Positions 24,201 to 37,244 are shown, counted from the stretch's first letter. The stretch: 64,000 bases of DNA from Imbricaverruca yamaguchii (GCA_034440575.1 JAOTOL010001474.1:843001-907000); one strand, 5' to 3'. The notes: generated by a model from the letters alone, not told the origin. Made by a program: numbers and translations.

Positions 24201-26476
24201 TGGACTTTTGTAGCCCTCCTTCGCTAATACATGCTTTGTTTCTCCCCAATCGAGTTGTCGGTCGATTGGAAACACAATGCAATCCCGATAATATTTGATT
24301 GGCCGGACTTCCGTTGCAGTCGTTGATGTATGTACCCAGTGTTTTCTGTGGCCAGTTTGGATGGTATTGAATCTGCTGCCAACAGCTGACACCATGCTCC
24401 GGACTATCCAAGAGCTCGGCCACGGAATATATTTCAGGTAATATCGGCTAGATAAGTTAGAATGCCATATTGTCGTGGGTTCATTAAGGTGCGCGAGTGC
24501 GATGGTGAGTTAAAATAAAGTGAGCTATTCTCAAATATTGGGATGCGAGAAGTCCATGCGAACCCTCCGAGTGTGGGACATATATTACTCAATTGACATG
24601 GTCGTTGAAGCCAAAGCTGCCCATCCAAGTTTTTTAAAAGCTCTTGATGTTAGCCATAAGGCATTGCACGCCAGGCAACCACTTCTAAGAAAGTAAGAGA
24701 AGAAAAAAACGACAAACACAAAGGGTGATGAAGGTGAAATAAGAGGAAATGTCCCACCACCCCTGGAAGCGTTCCTGGACCCTGTGCACATTTTTCATTG
24801 CTAAAGTCGTGCATAGTTTAGTGCAATTTACTCTGAATGGTCCAAAACACCATTGATGCCTATTCATGTACATTGATATAAAACAGCGGCGCAGTCAAGA
24901 GGCTAAAGCGGGGAGATATCATATGTTGTTGATTGTGTAGACGTCTTCGCAACGAGTGTCACAACTACCTATTATTTTATCATTCTTGCATTATGGCAAT
25001 GCTTAGAGAGAGGTTTTGACCAGAGGCGTTACCAGGAAATCATGTTAGGAAGGACCTTGACAAGGGCAGACCAAGGAATTTTCATGTGGGGGCGTATTTT
25101 CCTTGGAAGAGCGGAATTCGATTTTTTTTCATTCGGCGGAAAACATCGTTGATTGGACTGATGGGGAGCATTCTGAGGGGGCCTTTTCGTTTCAAAAGGA
25201 CGCCTTTTTATTTGAAAAGGTGCGTTGGCTGAAGAATACTTTGAGCGTATGCATACGTGTCCTGAATACTATTCGTCATCTCCGTGATCCGCCATTGGGA
25301 AGATGTTTGACCTTGTCACTGCTTGTGGTGCATGATTACCGTTTATCCTGCTCAACCCTCCAAGTCTTCCACTGCATCTTAATGCTACCGCTTTGATATA
25401 GCCGGCTATTGATTGCAACATTTCCTTCCCTTGGATCCGCCTCTGACGTGGTTAGGCTCAAAGTAAGCATGTCCATAGGTAAGCAAGTAGTATCAGGCTT
25501 TAAGCAAGGCAAGGGACATTTCCCCTTTTGCCTGCGCCTTCGGTACGCCAGGAAATAATAGCGGCTGGGGGTGTTCCCCGGGGCACAGGATCGACCAACT
25601 CCCACGACATCGAGGTCACAGACTTGATCCGCCTATTAACAGTCTCCTGAGTTCGGCGGCACCCCCGAGGGTGTCACCTCGTGGTGTCACATGGGTCGTC
25701 CTGTGCTCACTGGGCCCGACAAACCCAGCTAGCACCTCGGCGTGCACAAAATGCTGCGACGAGCTGACAGCAAGTACGTGAAGAGGGCTGCCCGCAAGGT
25801 TGCCGAAAATGGAACGGCCGCAGTGTATATATCATGTCTGTGAGTGTGTCCATCACATAATTCCATCACTAGGAGAACTGAACATTATTTTATTTTGAAG
25901 GAAGTGAATACTTGCACCCCTTTTGGGATCTGGTTAGCAAAGCTGATGATTGCCAGTGATGATGGTTCCAATACATGCGTGTTCCCGGTGCTCATGGTTT
26001 CTGAAGCTGATGGTTCAGGGATCCGGCGACTCACCTACCTGGAACGTCGTCCTACCGCTCATCAAATGGCTGCGGTGCATGCATAATGTACCAGGCATCA
26101 AGGGAAGGTCCAGCCACCAGCGCGGTGGAGCTTCGCAGGAACAAAAGTTAAATCCCCACGGGAAAGACCATTTTGTGTTTCGAGTTCACAAGGAACGTCG
26201 TAATGTTAATGCCAGAACTCAGTTCCGGAGCGATCCTAAACGCTTCTGGGCCCGAACACCCTCTACTTAATGGGAAGCTGCACAACAGGGTTCGAGGATG
26301 CTGCTCGGTGTTGAAGATCGATCACTGCATCAGCACAAACACTTCAACACAGTACGACTTCCGCCGATTTTGGCACGCTTCATTTTTACATCATCTGAAA
26401 GTCGTGCTGTTGAAATTGAAACCGCTCGAGGAGTAGAAGAAGAAGAGATTCTCCCCAATATCCTGCTGCACGTCAG
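24201..26476. other. No feature firmly recognised
   Basis: Only a short frame at 25742-25843 stands out (it encodes HKMLRRADSKYVKRAARKVA). It has an upstream in-frame stop at 25731 and no recognisable domain. Confidence 0.35.
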
Positions 26477-26545
26477 GACGCGCCATGGAGAGGGATCAGT
26501 TTGCGCCAGACACTGCTGGCGCGGATCCTCGGATCCCACCGAGAG
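26477..26545 (+). CDS. Candidate short coding exon, product unrecognised
   Basis: A 69-bp segment between CACGTCAG (ending 26476) and the donor GAGAG|GTGAGA. All three frames are open. In the phase that would follow the candidate exon at 15900-15964 it reads RAMERDQFAPDTAGADPRIP then PR, leaving one base. Another frame reads SLRQTLLARILGSHRE. The evidence is splice-site-like borders and local coding-like composition only. Confidence 0.18.
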
Positions 26546-27489
26546 GTGAGACGTGCGGCCAGCAAAGTGTGACGTCCGGCTGCGGCGGCGCTCCTGCGTG
26601 CGCCTCTGCCGTGTACGCCGGTCACGTATGCACCTGGCCGCCGCCGCCGCGTGGACCGTCGCCAGACATGGACAGCGGTCGGGCGGCGTGTCGCCGCTGA
26701 CGTCACGCCCCGGTCGGGGCCCGGTGCGCCCCCAGATGTGCATATGCTTGGCACGATCCGAGCTGGCACCTGCCCCGGACCGTCCGAAGCCAATGCGACA
26801 GCGCGGCGCGCCCTGCAACAGTCGGATGTCACTGTTGGAAAAGACGTGGCCGACGTGGAAAACATGATGTTGCGGGAGTTTCATGGTGGCTTTGCCGTTT
26901 TGTTGATTTAATTGCGTTTAACGGTTTGAGAGAGCGGGTTTACGGGAGGCGCAATTGAACGTTTGCTCTAAACCATCAAATATCAAGTCATTTGTGTTTC
27001 AAGAACTAAGCAGTTTTTGTGAGAACATTGTTTTATCTCGAAGGAAGGAAAGTAATCACCCATCTTGCAATGCACCAGCCACGCCTTCACTGTTAATGCC
27101 CGCACTATTCGTCAGCAGGCCTCTCAAGGAATGCCAGCGGCCATCCCCAAACCTGTTTAGTTTATGCTTTTCTGGTGAAGAGTGCTGTCGACCCTGGAGG
27201 GGTCATTGCTCTCTCGCCCCCACCCGTCCCCTCCGCGGCGGCGCGACGGCAGCCAACGGAGCTCGTTGTCAGCTGTTGGACGCCATAAGCAGCTGTCGAT
27301 TTGTCTTCGGTAACCGCATGTTCTGGTAATAAGCTCACCGATAGCACTAATCGCATAGCCGGTGAAATAGGTTTGCGTCCGTCCCCAGCGCTTCCGCTGG
27401 GCAATGCTTCGCAATTTTTACCGCTTTGATCGTTCCATGGTACATGCTCGCCAACTTCCACAAATGAGTGCTGTTGCGAGGGTAATGGA

Positions 27490-27760
27490 AGTCGTCAAGA
27501 TTGCGTTGGTGACCTACAGATCATCATGTGATGTCGGACCCACATGTTTACGTCTCTTGACAGCAGTGTTAGTCTGCGTCTAAATCACATGCAGCGCATC
27601 CTGAATGCAAGCTGTCGCCTTTCGGGCATGCTACAGCGATTGTTGATCCCAATCATACACGAACAAAGACTATGTCTCAGTCCGACCGGACTCTTGCCAA
27701 AGCGGACACGAAGCACGAAGTCCTTCACATCCCTGTCCGGTTTTCGATAGCAGCCGGTCT
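27490..27760 (+). pseudogene. Degenerate LINE reverse-transcriptase C-terminal fragment
   Basis: The + frame reads LNHMQRILNASCRLSG, then LLIPIIHEQRLCL. This resembles the LxRLQRxQNAAARLxxG...HIxPVLxxLHWLP segment downstream of the RT palm in CR1/L2-type LINEs. It is short and lacks the rest of the protein, so it is a relic if the assignment is right. Confidence 0.4.
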
Positions 27761-28908
27761 AGGCCACTGACGCCTCGTGCGCGTGTGGCAACCGGCGCAG
27801 GATAATCCTCCGCCCTGCTGGTGAATGCCCAAGTAGGCTACTCGTGGGTGTGAAGATTGGCCACTCGTGGACATGAGGATTGGCTAAAGGTCGTAGGTGC
27901 CGGCTCGTTCGTTCATGTCTGAGGTGTGAGGGTGTGTGCGTTTGTGCGTACTCTGCCGTTCTCAGTTCTCCAATCAGGGTATGTTCATTCAAACCCTACA
28001 GCAATTGTTTACTAGGACTCCGAAAGATAGCAGGTGATTTGATTAGAATATGTTTCACTAGGATAATAATTATGCTGTCGGAATTGTACGAGATGTCCGT
28101 TTTAGCAGCAAACTTATTTGACGTTTGTATTGTGTTCCAAATATGTAATTGCATTCAAATATTTGCTGTCGAATTTTCTAGAGCTGGTGGAAAATTATAA
28201 ATGAAGTGCTTACATTGCAGACTGCTTAATTTTTTTTTCTCGCAGCGTCGTGGTCGGGAATGTGAGTGACTTCTCAAATCAGATCTTGGAAAAAATAGCA
28301 GCTTCCTAGATGACATCGATGATTTCCTACAACTGTGTAAATTAATTCGTGAATTAATCGACTGCATCTTCGATATAGCGGAAATCTAAATCGGAAGAAG
28401 CATTTTCATTTAAAGGTGTTTGTTTTCACATCAAAACACAATTTGGTCGTTTCGGCGCACCAATATATTTGGTTTTTGTCGTGATCTGTCACGTATGTCG
28501 CCATGCAAATCGCCGCTGTTCTTGTCACCAGTATGCGTGGTCCTGACATGTTTTTTCTCGTCGTCTCATCGGCACGAAATTTAGTAAATTGCTCGTGTTT
28601 CGGGCGTGACACTGTTGGCGGCGTGGTTTCGCGGAACATCGCCGGCTGTGGGTATCCTCGATGTCAACAGCACCTGTCCAGCGGCCTCCGACGTGGGGCT
28701 CGTGCTTCTGATGAAGTCCGCCGGGCCTCCAGTGGCCACGATGGCCTCTCTGTATGGGTACCGCGGTGTCGCATCACAATGCAGGCCGACACTCGCGAGA
28801 GACCCCGGTGCCTGCGGCGGCGTATTGACCCGAGGAGGAGCAGCGTCACCGATGCTTGCTGGTGACGCTACGCCAAGAGCGCAGTGCCGGGTTCGGCACC
28901 ACCGCAAC
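27761..28908. other. No gene recognised
   Basis: A local duplication of GATTGGCCACTCGTGG / GATTGGC is visible near 27850-27890. Otherwise short ORFs only. Confidence 0.35.
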
Positions 28909-29135
28909 CCGCACCCCCGAACAGCCCCCACCCCGAACAGCCCCCACCCCGAACAGCCCCCACCCCGAACAGCTCCCACCCCGAACAGCCCTCACCGTCG
29001 AACAGCCCCACCCCGAACGACCCTCACCGGCGAACACCCCCACCCTGAACAACCCCCACCCCGAGCAGTCCGCAAAGCCCGAACAGCCCGCACCCTGAAC
29101 AGCTCCCAGCCCGAGCAGCCCCCAGCCCTGGGCAG
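28909..29135. repeat. 16-bp minisatellite
   Basis: About 13 copies of ACCCCGAACAGCCCCC, progressively degenerate towards the 3' side. C-rich on the + strand and G-rich on the minus strand. Confidence 0.92.
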
Positions 29136-29559
29136 CCGGCAACCAGTTCACTTCGCCGACATTCTGGGCGTGCTGGCTGGTTCTCGGCCCGCAGTGCTCG
29201 TCTGCGGAGGCCGTTGGCGGGTGATCAGACACGCGACTCCCGCTGCCAGACACCGGCTGATGCCCTGCGGCGAACGTGGCGTGGCTGGCTGCACCGCTCG
29301 GTGGGAGTTGTGAACGTGCGCCCTCTGTGGTTGTAGGGCGGGGTGTGGCTGGTGTACCCGACGGCTCTCCTGGTCCAGTGCCCACCCGATCACGAGCTAT
29401 TGGTCGGCGGTGTCACTTCCGCTGTGGGGAATCTGCTGGACACAGGTTCCGGTGTATGGCCTGTGTAGCGAATAAGCGTCAGGACTATAGCAATAGCACC
29501 AGGAATAAGCAATAGCCAGTGACTGATCTACATACCTTTCACGCATTTTGTGTATTCGC

Positions 29560-29965
29560 GACAGTGGACCTATGAAATGGCATTACGAGAACACGCGGCA
29601 CGAGGAGAACGAATATCGCTGCTGGGAACGTTCGGAGGACCTGTGGCTGAGGAGACATGAGATCACACTGGATATTATTGTTTGGAATGCGTGCACATGG
29701 TGGATATTGTTACATGGAATACATCATGCGTGTGATGGACGTATGGATCAGAAGACATGAGATCATGCTGGACATTGCTGCTGGAAACGTGCGAGGAACG
29801 TGTGAATCAGTAATAGACAGATCACACCAAGTTTTAGTGGTGCGGCCCGGTGCGGTGGAGGAATGCATCAAAAGACACGTCCCTAACCTGGCCAACAGCA
29901 CTACGTATCAGTGCTGTGGGCCGGGCCAAGGACGTGTGGATCATGAGACATTAGGGGTGTCTTCA
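29560..29965. repeat. Degenerate tandem repeat with a 100-bp period
   Basis: AGACATGAGATCAYRCTGGA occurs at 29653 and again at 29753. Related GGACGTRTGGATCA and GGAACGTG blocks lie around both, suggesting old duplications of a 50- or 100-bp unit. Confidence 0.5.
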
Positions 29966-30289
29966 CAGACACCTGAACGACGGATTCTACGTTGACTACG
30001 TCACACATGACGTCATATGATTATGTTTGTGCTTGTGTTCACGACGTAAAATTTGTGTGATGTCGCATAAGCTCTCTGCCGGATTCATGGAATCTTTTCC
30101 AAGTACTTCGTCGAATTAGACAGTAGTGGCGCCGTAGTTCTGAATGTAAACATTGCCAGATTGCGCTAGAAGCAGGCATGTTTCTCGTTGGTATTTCTGG
30201 GTGCGTGTCAATCGTGAATGTCTTGATTGTGGTGAGATGCCTATGAATACATGCGCCGTCACTGGCGACAATGTAGCCTGGCTGCAAGC

Positions 30290-30690
30290 AAGAAGGTATC
30301 CCTTTGTAAAGTCATGAAGTGCGTTAAGGCACAATAAGAGCCACAGGGACACATCTGGATGAAGCCTATCAAGGGAAGATACTATAGAACCCTAATCAGT
30401 ACCATGTCCTATGTGCTAAATACAATTTATCGATAATAAAACACACGCGTGACTCGCACCAATCGCCTATATCAATTTTACTTCATCCACTAATTTCCCA
30501 TCTTCCCATCGCACATCTTATAATTAATATATACGACTTTTTAACCCACATAATCTACCCACCATACTTTTGAACAGATTAAATGAGGAACTAGCCAACA
30601 CGTCGCCAGGCAGCTCATCCTATAGCTCAATCACCCTTTGACTGAACATTCGTTGGCGTCATAAAGTCGTAAAGTGTTCACGCTGACCAA
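30290..30690 (-). mobile_element. 5'-truncated CR1/L2-like LINE 3' end (relic)
   Basis: On the minus strand the end of ORF2 can be read at about 30670-30530: RMFSQRVIEL, stop, DELPGDVLASSSFNLFKS. This fits the FSQRVxxLWNxLPxxVVxAxSLNSFKxxLD motif at the C terminus of CR1/L2-type RT proteins, with the Trp codon changed to TAG. A presumptive 3'UTR follows to about 30290 (CTGATTAGGGTTCTATAG... CCCTGTGGCTCTTATTG). Confidence 0.6.
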
Positions 30691-30870
30691 GAGCCATAGA
30701 GGCACATAGTAGTTAAGCCAACGAGGGAAAGATGCCATAAGCCTAGAAAAAGACAACAAAACATCCTAATCAATGCTAAATCCCAAATTACAAAGAAACT
30801 ATCTACCCCAGCGTATCCAGCCTTGACCGCGAGAATTGCGCTGCTCATCGGTATCAATCCCTGATGATGA
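30691..30870 (-). mobile_element. Second LINE 3' tail, same family and orientation
   Basis: On the minus strand, GGGATTTAGCATTGATTAGG ... CTAGGCTTATGGCATCTTTC ... GTGCCTCTATGGCTCTTGG matches the 3'UTR of the neighbouring relic (30290-30480) in order. It directly precedes that relic's coding part, so two truncated copies lie in tandem. Confidence 0.45.
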
Positions 30871-32960
30871 AACACTACTCAGCACTGTGCTTTGAGCTAT
30901 AAAGAACCTATGTACCCCAACACATCTAGCCCTGTTCACTGGATCTGTGAGCAGTCACAGAATACATTTTACATGACGTCACGCACAATATCGCATTCTG
31001 CATCCGTTGCGAGAACACTCCAAGCTGGCGCGCCCATTCGCCGCAGCCGACGCCGCTGTGGGTATTGCAGCCGCCCCGACAAAATGAGCCGGTCTAAGCT
31101 ATATTGGCCGCCGCCTTTGATCCACCATTTCCCCGTCTCGTGAAACGTTCCGCGTGGACTGTGCTCCGGTGCCACCACGTGATGCCGTCTATAGTTCTCT
31201 GTGCTGCGGCACCACTCTTTGCCCTCTGCCCGGGTTGCGGTATCATTCCTTGTCTGAACTCATGCACAATCCTTAGGTTCTCTGTCATCCTCTGTGCTTC
31301 GATTTTGCTCACTTCTTGTGTCCCAGTCGGTGTTGCATCTAAAACGCCGCTATGCTTGAGCCGAGCTTGATGTGCTGCGTTCTCCGATATCCCATACAAA
31401 TATATATATAGCCTTTCCTTTATCACATATTAAGCGTGGTTTTATAAAGCACGACAGTTGTGTGAACAGCAGCTTGCAATTGTTTCCAAATTTGCCGGTT
31501 ATGCTCTTGTTCTCCGTAAATAACTTTAGCCTACCGCCAACCCACTGCTGCAACTCACTATCTATGTTGTCTTGTTAATGCTAAAATACTTGTTATAACC
31601 CCCACTTGTTTGCTTCCGTAATTTAAGCTGGGCTTAAAGATGTTTCCAGTACTCACACCATGCATTCCCACATGATTTTTTTCTAGATAACTTCTCGGAA
31701 TATGCCGAAGGAAAATCGAGCTGAAAGTTGCACCGACTCCCTATTCCCGGAAATTACCCTGGTTGCAAGCTTGTTTCGTGGGATCTTTCATCATGTAGTG
31801 TGTGTAGCGGTAGGATGGTGGTATAAATGTTACGCCTACATTCTGGTGGTAACCGAATGTCATCGTGAGTGGAGCCACTCTGAAACTTCTCGACAGAGAC
31901 ATGCCAACTGGAGGATTCGGATAAACACGACCTCAGTGGTCGTATCTGATTCATCTGAAAACAGAGGAGCGGTGTTCGACATGGCGCCAGGTGCATTTTC
32001 CAGTTCCTGTTTTGGTACAGTTAAAGATGAACTGGAAGGACGCGGTAACAAATATGCGGACTTGGAATCCGTGTACCAAACCATACCAATATACTACGAC
32101 TCGTTTGTATGTTGTGGTATTCGCTTAATTACTGCATATAGACGATCAAATTGTTGAGGGGTAAAATTTCGTAATTGCGTTGTTTCTGTAAGCGAGTTTT
32201 ATCGTGTCGGGTGTGTAAACATCGCGATCGAATGTCCACCTCCGTTAATCGGGTAAGTTCCCGTAAGTGCAAGGTAGCCAAACAGATCGCCGAGGCATGC
32301 AGTGCTCGGCTGCAGTGTTTCAGCCGAGTGTGTACGGATGTGTACATGGTGTGCGGGAGGCCGTGCTGGACCTGACGTGCTACAACCAAACACAAATCCG
32401 GGTGCCGTTTGTTCATCTTGATTTTTTGCGTATTCTCTTTCGGTGAAGCGCTGTGGATTCAGTCATTATCTCGATGCAATGCCTATGGTATTGCTGCAAA
32501 TAATAACTGTGAAAGAGATTACTTGCTTATTGATGCTACGCATTCCACAAGTTTATAGTAGCTGTAGAGTTTCGATCTACTATTTTGATTGCATTACCGA
32601 GCGTGATTGTATCACAATTATATTCAATGGATGCATCAGTTCAGAACCCAGCTCAAACACGCCGCAACATTCTGGTAGCGTTTCCACTTACGTCATTGCC
32701 TCCTGAAATGTGCATTTTCGACTATATGCTAGATTCGACCATACGAAGTATTCATCTACGGGAAAAATATCGTTTGCGTCACAGCAGTCATTTGAATGTC
32801 ACACAGTTGCAAGCTAACTTAGTGTTTACATTGGTCCTGCTGGTGCAGGAGTGAAGTACCGTGTTCCGCTCGGGTTGCCGAGACCCGAGATCAGGCCGAC
32901 GAACAACGAAGTGACTTTCAAGATGGATACCGTTATAGTGTCTGGATCGCACCACCCCTG
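30871..32960. other. No gene recognised
   Basis: A 151-codon + strand ORF at 31702-32157 has no recognisable motif or coding-like composition. Nothing else stands out. Confidence 0.35.
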
Positions 32961-32964
32961 GCTG

Positions 32965-33122
32965 GGATCTGGTGATCGATCTCCGCGGATCTGGTGGTCG
33001 ATCTCCGCGGATCTGGTGGTCGATCTTCGCGGATCTGGTGGTCCATCTCCGTGGATCTGGTGGTCGATCTCCGCGGATCTGGTGGTCGATCTTCGGGATC
33101 TGGTTGCCAATCTCGTGGGTCT
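32965..33122. repeat. 22-bp minisatellite, about seven copies
   Basis: Units of GATCTCCGCGGATCTGGTGG plus TC. Each has a CCGCGG palindrome flanked by GATC. Confidence 0.92.
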
Positions 33123-33173
33123 AGTTGCCAATATCCGAGCTGCACCTCCTGACCTTGTCACGTGAAACTGCCA

Positions 33174-33388
33174 GCGCCTCCTCGCTTGTCACGGCTCGTG
33201 AACGAAGCGTACCTTTGTCGCGACGGAGTGTGAGAGCGTCGCGTGACAGCAGTGACGAAGGCGCGGTTGAGCAGGACGTATATCTTCCATCGCAGACGTC
33301 TTGCAACACTGTCGTCGCTGCGCCGTATTGTGTTGCAAAACCGTGCCAGCCTCTAACGGCAGTCGAAAAATCAGTGCTTGCGTGCTAA
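33174..33388 (+). CDS. Candidate terminal coding exon, Ser/Arg-rich, unrecognised
   Basis: After ACTGCCAG (ending 33173) the frame reads ASSLVTARERSVPLSRRSVR, then ASRDSSDEGAVEQDVYLP, ending at TAA 33386-33388. The RS-then-DSSDE pattern resembles a phosphorylated disordered region and the composition is protein-like. No domain is recognised and there is no homology support; it may be chance. Confidence 0.2.
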
Positions 33389-34050
33389 CACCAGCAAAAG
33401 AAGTGCTGGCCGTTACAGACGTCTGGTGACTACTACAGGTCGTTGCCCCGACTGCGCCGACCACTGTCATTCTCAGTGAGATGAACATGGAACGAGTCAT
33501 GGCGGGGTACAAGCCGTGATGCTTATCTCTGCATTAAGCTTATCTGGTGCACTACCTGACAGGACTTGTTGAGTCCATGTATTGAGTCACGTGCGTATCT
33601 TGACCTCGGGTCGGTGGGATCAATACGGGTGACAGCTGCGAAGTCTTGGAAATCGTGCTTGCCTGGCTGAAACGTTCGAAGTCGTTTTCGATCATATGTA
33701 TGCTTCTCGCTGGCGAAGCCAACATTTATCGGATTGGTGATGCAGAAGCAGCATCTTTGCTCCAAGCCTATGGATGTCCATCTAAAACACCCAACCATTC
33801 CACCATTTGCTCAGTTAACTAGTCCATCTAGCCAATATCTATATGTATGCCTATCTATCTATATATCGATGGACTGCACGTGTGAAGATGATTACTTATC
33901 TTTATACATCCGTGGAGACGTCTAGTCTTGTCAGATTGATATTGAAACTATCTGACCTGTCCCCTTGAAATGTAGTGGCTCAGTATATCTTGCCAGTGGG
34001 CATCGATCTGCTGTCTACATCTATGAACATCTTCCACCAAGATGCGTCCG
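33389..34050. other. No feature recognised
   Basis: Short ORFs only. A brief TATC-rich run lies near 33837-33870. Confidence 0.4.
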
Positions 34051-34055
34051 GCCGC

Positions 34056-34345
34056 GGACGCCACATCACGTCACGTCACGCCACGTCACGTCGCGTGTGT
34101 GTGTGTGTGTCATGTCCTGTGGAGAGCCCTTAACACTGCGTAGCGTTTGTGGAGGGTTCGTGGACGTGACGTGATCGTACGTGAGCTGACTCAGCACTGC
34201 GTGGCTCTGAAATATGCCGAAGACGAGGACTGGGGGTGTGACGTGACGCTGTTGCTTTCGGCGACGTGACGTGACACTTTCAGACCCCAGATGACGTCAC
34301 ACAGGTGTGCCTAGCGTGACGTGAGGATGTGTGACGTACTCGCGA
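34056..34345. promoter_or_regulatory. Dense cluster of TGACG/CGTCA half-sites
   Basis: ACGTCACGTCACGCCACGTC at 34070 is followed by many ACGTGACG, GACGTGA and TGACGTCA-like motifs up to 34345. These are CRE/ATF half-sites by sequence; any function is inference. Part of it is simply a short repeat. Confidence 0.3.
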
Positions 34346-34429
34346 TCAGCTGCCGGGCCTGGCAGCCGGGGAACAGGGCCCGGCTACCAGGCGAGCCCTG
34401 AGTGTGGCTCTCGAGCACACCGGGGTGTC

Positions 34430-34745
34430 ACCGCTCCTCAGCCGTAGCTCGTGATCCTGCAGCTCCTCAGCTGTAGCTCGTGATCCTGCAGCTCCTCATC
34501 TATAGCTCGTGGTCCTGCAGTCGCCATGTCGCGAGCACACCGGGGTGTCGCCGCTCTTCAGCCGTAGCTCGTGATCCTGCAGCTCCTCACCTGTAGCTCG
34601 TGATCCTGCAGCTCCTCATCTGTAGCTCGTGATCCTGCAGCTCCTCATCTGTAGCTCGTAGTCCTACAGTCGCCATGTCGCGAGCACACCCGGGTGTCGC
34701 CGCTCTTCAGCTGTAGCTCGTAATCCTATAGTCGCAGTGTCGCAA
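34430..34745. repeat. 29-bp minisatellite with higher-order structure
   Basis: The unit is CAGCTCCTCATCTGTAGCTC plus GTGATCCTG. Groups of units are separated by a longer GTCGCGAGCACACCGGGGTG block that recurs at about 34410, 34530 and 34677. Confidence 0.9.
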
Positions 34746-36175
34746 TGCCAGTTCTGCGATGCCGCCCATGACTGGCCATAGATCCAGCTGTTGCAAACCG
34801 TGGCTGAGTTTCAAACGGTGAATCTACGTTGTTGGACTGGAGGTACTAATGCTGTGCTGTATGCGACGCACCACCGCCCTATGCCTGCTGCTTTGACGTG
34901 ACTTGGTGCCTCGTACCCGGAGATAGTGGAAGGTTCTGGAATATCTCAAATATTTCAGCTGAACTAATACTACTCCTTACTTCGAGCCTGCTTATCTATG
35001 ATTTCAGCCGGTAATGCTTTAATAAGCACACGGTTTAAGTCAGACATGAGGGGATTAGGCCAGTTAAATACGCCTCTTTCACACCATAGTGAAGTTTTGG
35101 AACGCGGTGACGCTTTACTCTGGATGGACTCATACGCCTCCTTCACACCATAGTGAAGTATTGCAACGTGGAAACGGCTTACTCTGGATGGACTCAAAGT
35201 TTTGACGTTGTAGTATTGCTGGATAGGTTCGATATTTTATTGGAAACATTTTTGAAGGAAAGAGTCAGATGACCGCACGCTCACCCTTAATGAATGTAAT
35301 TTTACCGGCGATCTTTTCATATGGCATCCTGTTACATTCGCCGCACCTGGTCAGTGTGTCCAAATTCTGAGACTGGTGGAAAATGACGCCGAATGACGAA
35401 AGTATTTACATCTTGTATCTGGAAAGATTAGTTTTACATCTCAAACTGTAAGCAGGAGGCTAAGCACAAACTTCATTGTGACTGCTTAGATATCACAAAT
35501 AATGAAGGATTTGTTTTCCGTAAATAGTTTCCGTGTTCTTATATAAATTTTGGGACGGATTATGAATGTCACGTTGCTATTTAATATCATTTTACATCTC
35601 AAATCAGATACATTTGACTCCCTTTTCCTACATTTGACGCTCAACCAGAAACACTGCGCCTGGTATTGCATCGAGTGAAATTCTGTAGCTTTTCGTGTAC
35701 ACTGATCTTACCAATTTGGCATTGGAAATGCAAATGAATCTACAAACCCAATGACCCCCAAACACAAGCGTGCTATATGTGCCCACAAAAGAACATAGTG
35801 TTTTCCGATATTTGTGTTTTTGCTTCCTCTACTTAAAAAGGCTCTGAAGGCTCAATTGGTGAGCCCTGCGCGCACCTGTCGGCCAAACTATGCAGTTCCG
35901 TGCCAACATTTGAGGATGATTTTGCGTCTCGCTAGAGCTTTGAGGTAGCATTTGTCCCGTTGCCTCCACCCTTACAGAAGTCAGAGAGGCGCTACCAACC
36001 ATGATTATACCGAAAGGCATGGCCGGAAATTCCTACAATTATAAACTGGGTTAGTTTGTGCGAGAAAAAAAATGTATGTGGAGTACGCATCGCAGTACGC
36101 AAATCACACCCCTGAACTCGTTCAGTAGCAGTTATTGCTGCCAGGGGTGATTGTTCGCGTGCATTCCACCAACTA
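34746..36175. other. No gene recognised; one local duplication
   Basis: A two-copy tandem repeat of about 64 bp lies at 35066-35197 (TACGCCTCYTTCACACCATA ... CTCTGGATGGACTCA). A G12 run lies at 36181-36193. Otherwise short ORFs only. Confidence 0.5.
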
Positions 36176-36225
36176 GTGCGGGGGGGGGGGGGGAATGACC
36201 AAATCGATTACATGTCGGTAGCTCA

Positions 36226-36392
36226 GATGGATGGGGGAATAACCTGCCATGACGCGGATGGGACCATGGCCTGTCGTGACTCGGATGGGATCATGACCTG
36301 CCATCACCCGGATGGGGCTTTGACCTATCATGACTCGGATCGGAGCATGACCTGCCATCACTCGGATGGTGGCATGACTTGCCAGGGCCGTT
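36226..36392. repeat. 27-bp minisatellite, about six copies
   Basis: Units resemble GGATGGGATCATGACCTGCC plus ATCACTC. Because 27 is divisible by three, a 9-residue repeat (DGIMTCHHP-like) is open on the + strand. Confidence 0.85.
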
Positions 36393-37021
36393 GATCAACT
36401 GCTGCTGTCGTTGCAGCTGTGCACTGCAGCACCTGCATGCTCACCAACGCTTCCGATTGCCGAACCCTAGCCTCGGAGACCGGCACAGGAAGTGAGTTGC
36501 ACCGACAAACACGCCCGACCGTCTTTGTGACGGTACTCCGCAGCTGCAGTGGCTGCATATCGTTAGCTGTGTGCCCGTTCGGCATTCTCGCTGCTCCGCC
36601 CTGCACGCGGTGAGGCAGACGTCAGGCTGGTGGGCTGTGGGCGTTGCGTTGGGATAACAGCATCAGCACTCCCACAACCCTGACGAATGGCATTACAACG
36701 AGCACTCAAATTAATCTACAAGTCTCTTTGGCACAGCCAATATTTGCCAAGGATTCCTTCGCCTCTCACACGGTACAATGTGGAGATCAACTAGCGCCGA
36801 AGGTAATCATACTGTTTCTGTAGGTTATGACAATCACAGACTCTGCCAGCCTTAGTTCAGAAATAGCAAAACAATTCATGACATAGGTACAAGCAACAAA
36901 GTTGCCGTTGCAATTGATAAAGCTGGTGTTCCAGCAGAAAAGATGGTTGGGCATACTGGGTTAAACAGTGCAAATTTTATGTGTGTGGTGGTAGTAGCCA
37001 AACCTGGTGTCCGATCTGTGA

Positions 37022-37244
<223 letters not shown>

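Noticed and set aside
31702..32157. 151-codon + strand ORF
   Set aside because: No domain, no codon bias and no neighbouring exon; its length is within what chance gives in 64 kb.
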